Source: Chthoniobacteraceae bacterium (GTDB taxonomy: Bacteria; Verrucomicrobiota; Verrucomicrobiia; Chthoniobacterales; Chthoniobacteraceae). Taken from it: 6,440 bases of DNA. Position numbers and translations under genes: made by a program. The DNA lies in contig CANJYI010000165.1 of the NCBI GenBank assembly GCA_947478975.1, positions 1 to 6,440 of the forward strand. The letters are read 5' to 3'. The notes under the pieces were generated by a model. It ran no database searches. It was not told the origin of the DNA and saw only the letters and a list, made by a program, of their open reading frames with translations. Positions 1 to 6,440 of the stretch are shown piece after piece; the first letter of the stretch is position 1, and each line of letters begins with the position of its first letter.

Positions 1-21
1 TCCACCCCCGGGGCCGCAATC

Positions 22-27
22 TATCCT
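22..27 (+). promoter_or_regulatory. Possible -10 box close to the gltB start
   Basis: TATCCT matches the sigma-70 -10 consensus at four of six positions and ends six bases before the gltB ATG. If used, transcription would start at or within a base or two of the ATG, giving a leaderless or nearly leaderless mRNA. The matching -35 region would lie outside the window, so it cannot be checked here. The spacer has no purine-rich ribosome binding site. This is a short match and may be chance. Confidence 0.25.
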
Positions 28-33
28 GCTCCC

Positions 34-4683
<4,650 letters not shown>

Positions 4684-4708
4684 CCGGCAAAACAGTCTGA
4701 AGCAAAGC

Positions 4709-4743
4709 ACCGGCCGCCCCGTAAAAAGGGCGTCCGGTTTCTT
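4709..4743 (+). terminator. Intrinsic terminator after gltB
   Basis: A GC-rich hairpin starts 26 bases after the gltB stop. The left arm 4709-4719 pairs with 4728-4738 as five pairs, one C/T mismatch (4714/4733) and five more pairs. The 8-base loop contains AAAAA, and the T-rich run TTTCTT follows at 4738-4743. This is a classic rho-independent shape. It indicates that gltB ends its transcript here and that the next gene is probably transcribed separately. Confidence 0.82.
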
Positions 4744-4824
4744 GTGCCGTCCTCTTCCCCGGAAGCAATTTCTTGCGGGCCATGCGGCTCTTGGCTCTCA
4801 TGTCGCCTGAACAACCTACCCTCC
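4744..4824 (+). promoter_or_regulatory. Spacer upstream of the DUF1080 gene, weak promoter candidate
   Basis: This is the stretch between the gltB terminator and the next start. The best pair I can find is TTGCGG at 4773-4778 and TCTCAT at 4796-4801, separated by 17 bases; it matches the sigma-70 consensus at three and four of six positions. It would give a leader of about 17 bases. A promoter is expected here because the preceding terminator isolates the gene, but this particular pair is weak. No Shine-Dalgarno sequence lies before the ATG at 4825. Confidence 0.2.
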
Positions 4825-5592
4825 ATGAAACTCCCAGCCCTCGTCCCCCTTTTCGCGTGCGCAGCCCTGTTTGCGCCGGCGCTCCTCGCCCAGGCCCCCC
4901 TTTCCTCCGAGGAAAAGGCGCTTTCCTTTGAATCCCTTTTCAACGGCACGGATTTCGCCGGCTGGGAGCAAAAGGGAAACTGGGTCTTCGAAGACGGCGC
5001 GATCTTCCGCAAGGAAAAGGGCGGCGGTCTGGTCTACAAGGCAAAGCCCATTCCAGACGACTTTGAGCTGCGCTTTGAATGGAAGATTTCGGAAAAGGGC
5101 AACAGCGGCGTCTACTACCGCCCAGGCCAGTACGAATATCAAGTTCTCCACAACCAGGGGCACCCCGACGGGCGCAACCCGCGCACCAGCGCCGCGTCGG
5201 TCTACTACTGCATGCCGCCAGCCAAGGACGCCACCCGTGCACAGGGCGAATGGAACCAGGGCCGCATCGTTTGCAAAGGCACGGTGATCCAACACTGGCT
5301 CAACGGCGAAAAGGTGGTGGACTTTGACTACTCGAATCCAAAGTGGGCGGCGGAAGTCGAGCTTTTGCGAGTGCGCGGGGGCACCCTTTCGGCACGGGGC
5401 GCCTTCCTGAGCCTCCAGGACCACGGCGACCTCGTCTGGTACCGCGGGATCCTCCTGCGCACCATCCCCCCAAGCGAGAAACTTGAGAGCGACAACATCA
5501 CCCCCGCGGAGGTTCCCGAGGTGATGGTCGAAAAGGAAAAGAAGTTCGTCGAAACCAAGCAGGCCGCGGAGCGCGAGAAAGCCAAGAAGTAA
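4825..5592 (+). CDS. Secreted DUF1080 / 3-keto-disaccharide hydrolase-family protein
   Basis: This 255-residue protein carries one DUF1080 domain (PF06439, concanavalin A-like jelly roll). Some family members hydrolyse 3-keto-glycosides; the substrate of this one cannot be told from sequence. Seen: a short basic start (MK), a hydrophobic core at 3-22 and a probable signal peptidase site near LLAQA (after residue 22 or 24), so it should be exported. Family hallmarks follow: SLFNGTDFAGW (37-47), GNSGVYYR (92-99) with YEYQVL (103-108), GEWN (141-144), HWLNGEKVV from 157 and LQDHGDLVWYR (197-207). The last ~24 residues are rich in Lys and Glu and probably helical, beyond the usual domain end. A Cys at 12 (LFAC) is too near the N-terminus and a poor lipobox, so a lipoprotein is unlikely. 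The ATG at 4825 is chosen over an in-frame GTG at 4744, which would put 27 non-signal-like residues ahead of the signal peptide. It lies between a terminator and lpdA, 66 bases from the latter. Confidence 0.88.
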   Translation: MKLPALVPLFACAALFAPALLAQAPLSSEEKALSFESLFNGTDFAGWEQKGNWVFEDGAIFRKEKGGGLVYKAKPIPDDFELRFEWKISEKGNSGVYYRPGQYEYQVLHNQGHPDGRNPRTSAASVYYCMPPAKDATRAQGEWNQGRIVCKGTVIQHWLNGEKVVDFDYSNPKWAAEVELLRVRGGTLSARGAFLSLQDHGDLVWYRGILLRTIPPSEKLESDNITPAEVPEVMVEKEKKFVETKQAAEREKAKK

Positions 5593-5620
5593 GGCCGCCT
5601 CCGGAGCAGCGGGTGCGGGG

Positions 5621-5649
5621 TTGACCCCTGTTGGTCGAACCGCCATGGT
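5621..5649 (+). promoter_or_regulatory. Possible promoter before lpdA
   Basis: TTGACC (5621-5626) is a five-of-six match to the -35 consensus. Seventeen bases later lies CATGGT (5644-5649), only three of six against TATAAT. If real, transcription would start around 5656-5657, two or three bases before the lpdA ATG, leaving practically no leader. The good -35 and ideal spacing support it; the poor -10 argues against it. Without it, lpdA would be read through from the DUF1080 gene, since no convincing terminator lies in the 66-base gap. Confidence 0.28.
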
Positions 5650-5658
5650 CTTGGTTTT

Positions 5659-6440
5659 ATGAACTACGATCTGATCGTCATCGGCGGCGGCCCCGCCGGC
5701 TACGTGGCCGCCATCCGCGCCGCGCAACTGGGAAAAAAGGTTGCCTGCGTGGAAAAGGAACGAGCCGGTGGAACCTGTTTAAACTGGGGCTGCATTCCCA
5801 CCAAGTCGCTGCTCCGCAACGCAGAGCTTTACCACATTTTCGCCCACCGGGCTGCTGAATTTGGCATCAAGGCGGACAACGTCTCCTTCGACTGGACCAA
5901 GATCGTAAGCCGCTCGAGGGACGTCTCGGACAAGAACGCCGGGGGCATCGAGTTCCTCTTTAAGAAGAACAAAGTGGATTACATCCGCGGCGAGGCCTCT
6001 TTGGAAAAAGCCGGCTCTGTGACTGTCAAGGCGGCAGACGGCAAGGTCGAAACCCACAGCGCTCCCAAGATTTTGGTCGCCACGGGCTGCCTGCCCAGGC
6101 CGATGCCTGGGTTCCCCTTCAACGGCAAGACCGTCATCTCCAGCAAGGAGGCCATGATCCTGCCAGTGCAGCCCAAGAGCCTCGTGGTCATCGGCGCCGG
6201 CGCGATCGGAGTGGAGTTCGCCTACTTCTACAACGCCTTTGGCACCAAGGTGACGGTGGTGGAAATGCTTCCCAACCTGCTGCCGGTCGAAGACACCGAG
6301 GTTTCGCAGGCGCTGGAAAAATCCTTTCAAAAGCAGGGCGTCAAAGTCCTCACCTCCCACAAGACGGTCAAGACCGCCGCGACGGATGCCGGGGTCAAGA
6401 TCACCGTGGAAGACGCAAAGGGGGCGACCCAGGACATCGA
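5659..6440 (+). CDS. lpdA: Dihydrolipoyl dehydrogenase (E3), N-terminal part, cut by the window edge
   Basis: About 260 residues of a flavoprotein disulfide reductase are present; the family is usually about 460-480 residues, so the dimerisation domain with the catalytic His-Glu pair lies beyond the window. E3 oxidises dihydrolipoyl groups on 2-oxoacid dehydrogenase complexes or the glycine cleavage system and reduces NAD+ in the cytoplasm. Seen: the FAD Rossmann motif IGGGPAGYVAAIRA (8-21) ending at Glu32; the redox disulfide Cys40/Cys45 in GGTCLNWGCIPTK, the spacing and context typical of E3; ATGCLPRPMPG (141-151); and the NAD site VIGAGAIGVEF (177-187) followed by VTVVE. The ATG at 5659 is the only ATG, GTG or TTG in this frame after the preceding stop at 5590-5592, and the FAD motif begins right after it. 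No Shine-Dalgarno is present. Which complex it serves cannot be told here. Another family member (for example a Lpd-like reductase) is possible but less likely. Confidence 0.93.
   Translation, partial: MNYDLIVIGGGPAGYVAAIRAAQLGKKVACVEKERAGGTCLNWGCIPTKSLLRNAELYHIFAHRAAEFGIKADNVSFDWTKIVSRSRDVSDKNAGGIEFLFKKNKVDYIRGEASLEKAGSVTVKAADGKVETHSAPKILVATGCLPRPMPGFPFNGKTVISSKEAMILPVQPKSLVVIGAGAIGVEFAYFYNAFGTKVTVVEMLPNLLPVEDTEVSQALEKSFQKQGVKVLTSHKTVKTAATDAGVKITVEDAKGATQDI

Noticed and set aside
4744..4824. An in-frame GTG start extending the DUF1080 protein by 27 residues
   Set aside because: It would place a Ser/Cys/Pro-rich segment ahead of a well-formed signal peptide and begins directly at the end of the gltB terminator.
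5593..5615. A possible hairpin after the DUF1080 stop (CCGC/GCGG with an internal CTCCGGAG palindrome)
   Set aside because: The stem is short and is not followed by a T-run, so it is not a supported terminator.
4816..5727. A 303-codon open frame on the - strand, opposite the DUF1080 gene
   Set aside because: It has the same cause: it is codon-aligned with a clear + strand gene, has no domain, and crosses the intergenic gap into lpdA.
5779..6360. A 193-codon open frame on the - strand, opposite lpdA
   Set aside because: It is codon-aligned with the conserved lpdA sequence, and its translation has no motif.

Overview
The window is GC-rich (roughly 60-65% by eye) and holds three protein genes, all on the + strand: a complete glutamate synthase large subunit (gltB, 34-4683), a complete small secreted DUF1080 / 3-keto-disaccharide hydrolase-family protein (4825-5592), and the first ~260 codons of a dihydrolipoyl dehydrogenase (lpdA, from 5659, running off the right edge). 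No RNA genes, mobile elements, CRISPR arrays or large repeats were seen.

The organism is most likely a high-GC Gram-negative bacterium. The secreted DUF1080 protein, a family abundant in Verrucomicrobiota and Planctomycetota, and the lack of Shine-Dalgarno sequences before all three starts would fit Verrucomicrobiota, perhaps Opitutae. This is an inference from style and family content, not a proven assignment.

Layout: positions 1-33 are the end of an upstream spacer with a possible -10 box close to the gltB start. gltB fills about 72% of the window and ends in a good intrinsic terminator (4709-4743), so it appears to close its transcription unit. The DUF1080 gene follows after a 141-base spacer. 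lpdA follows 66 bases later, in the same reading frame as the gene before it, so these two could be co-transcribed, although a weak promoter-like pair precedes lpdA.

Functionally, GltB makes glutamate from glutamine and 2-oxoglutarate. LpdA (E3) reoxidises lipoyl groups of 2-oxoacid dehydrogenase complexes, including the one that competes for 2-oxoglutarate. The DUF1080 protein is an envelope or secreted sugar-processing candidate with no evident link to either. The main points worth a second look are the absence of gltD next to gltB although the sequence is of the GltD-dependent type, an Ala/Lys-rich insertion and a tail in GltB, and the SD-less, possibly near-leaderless starts. I see no convincing novel system here; this looks mostly like ordinary core metabolism.
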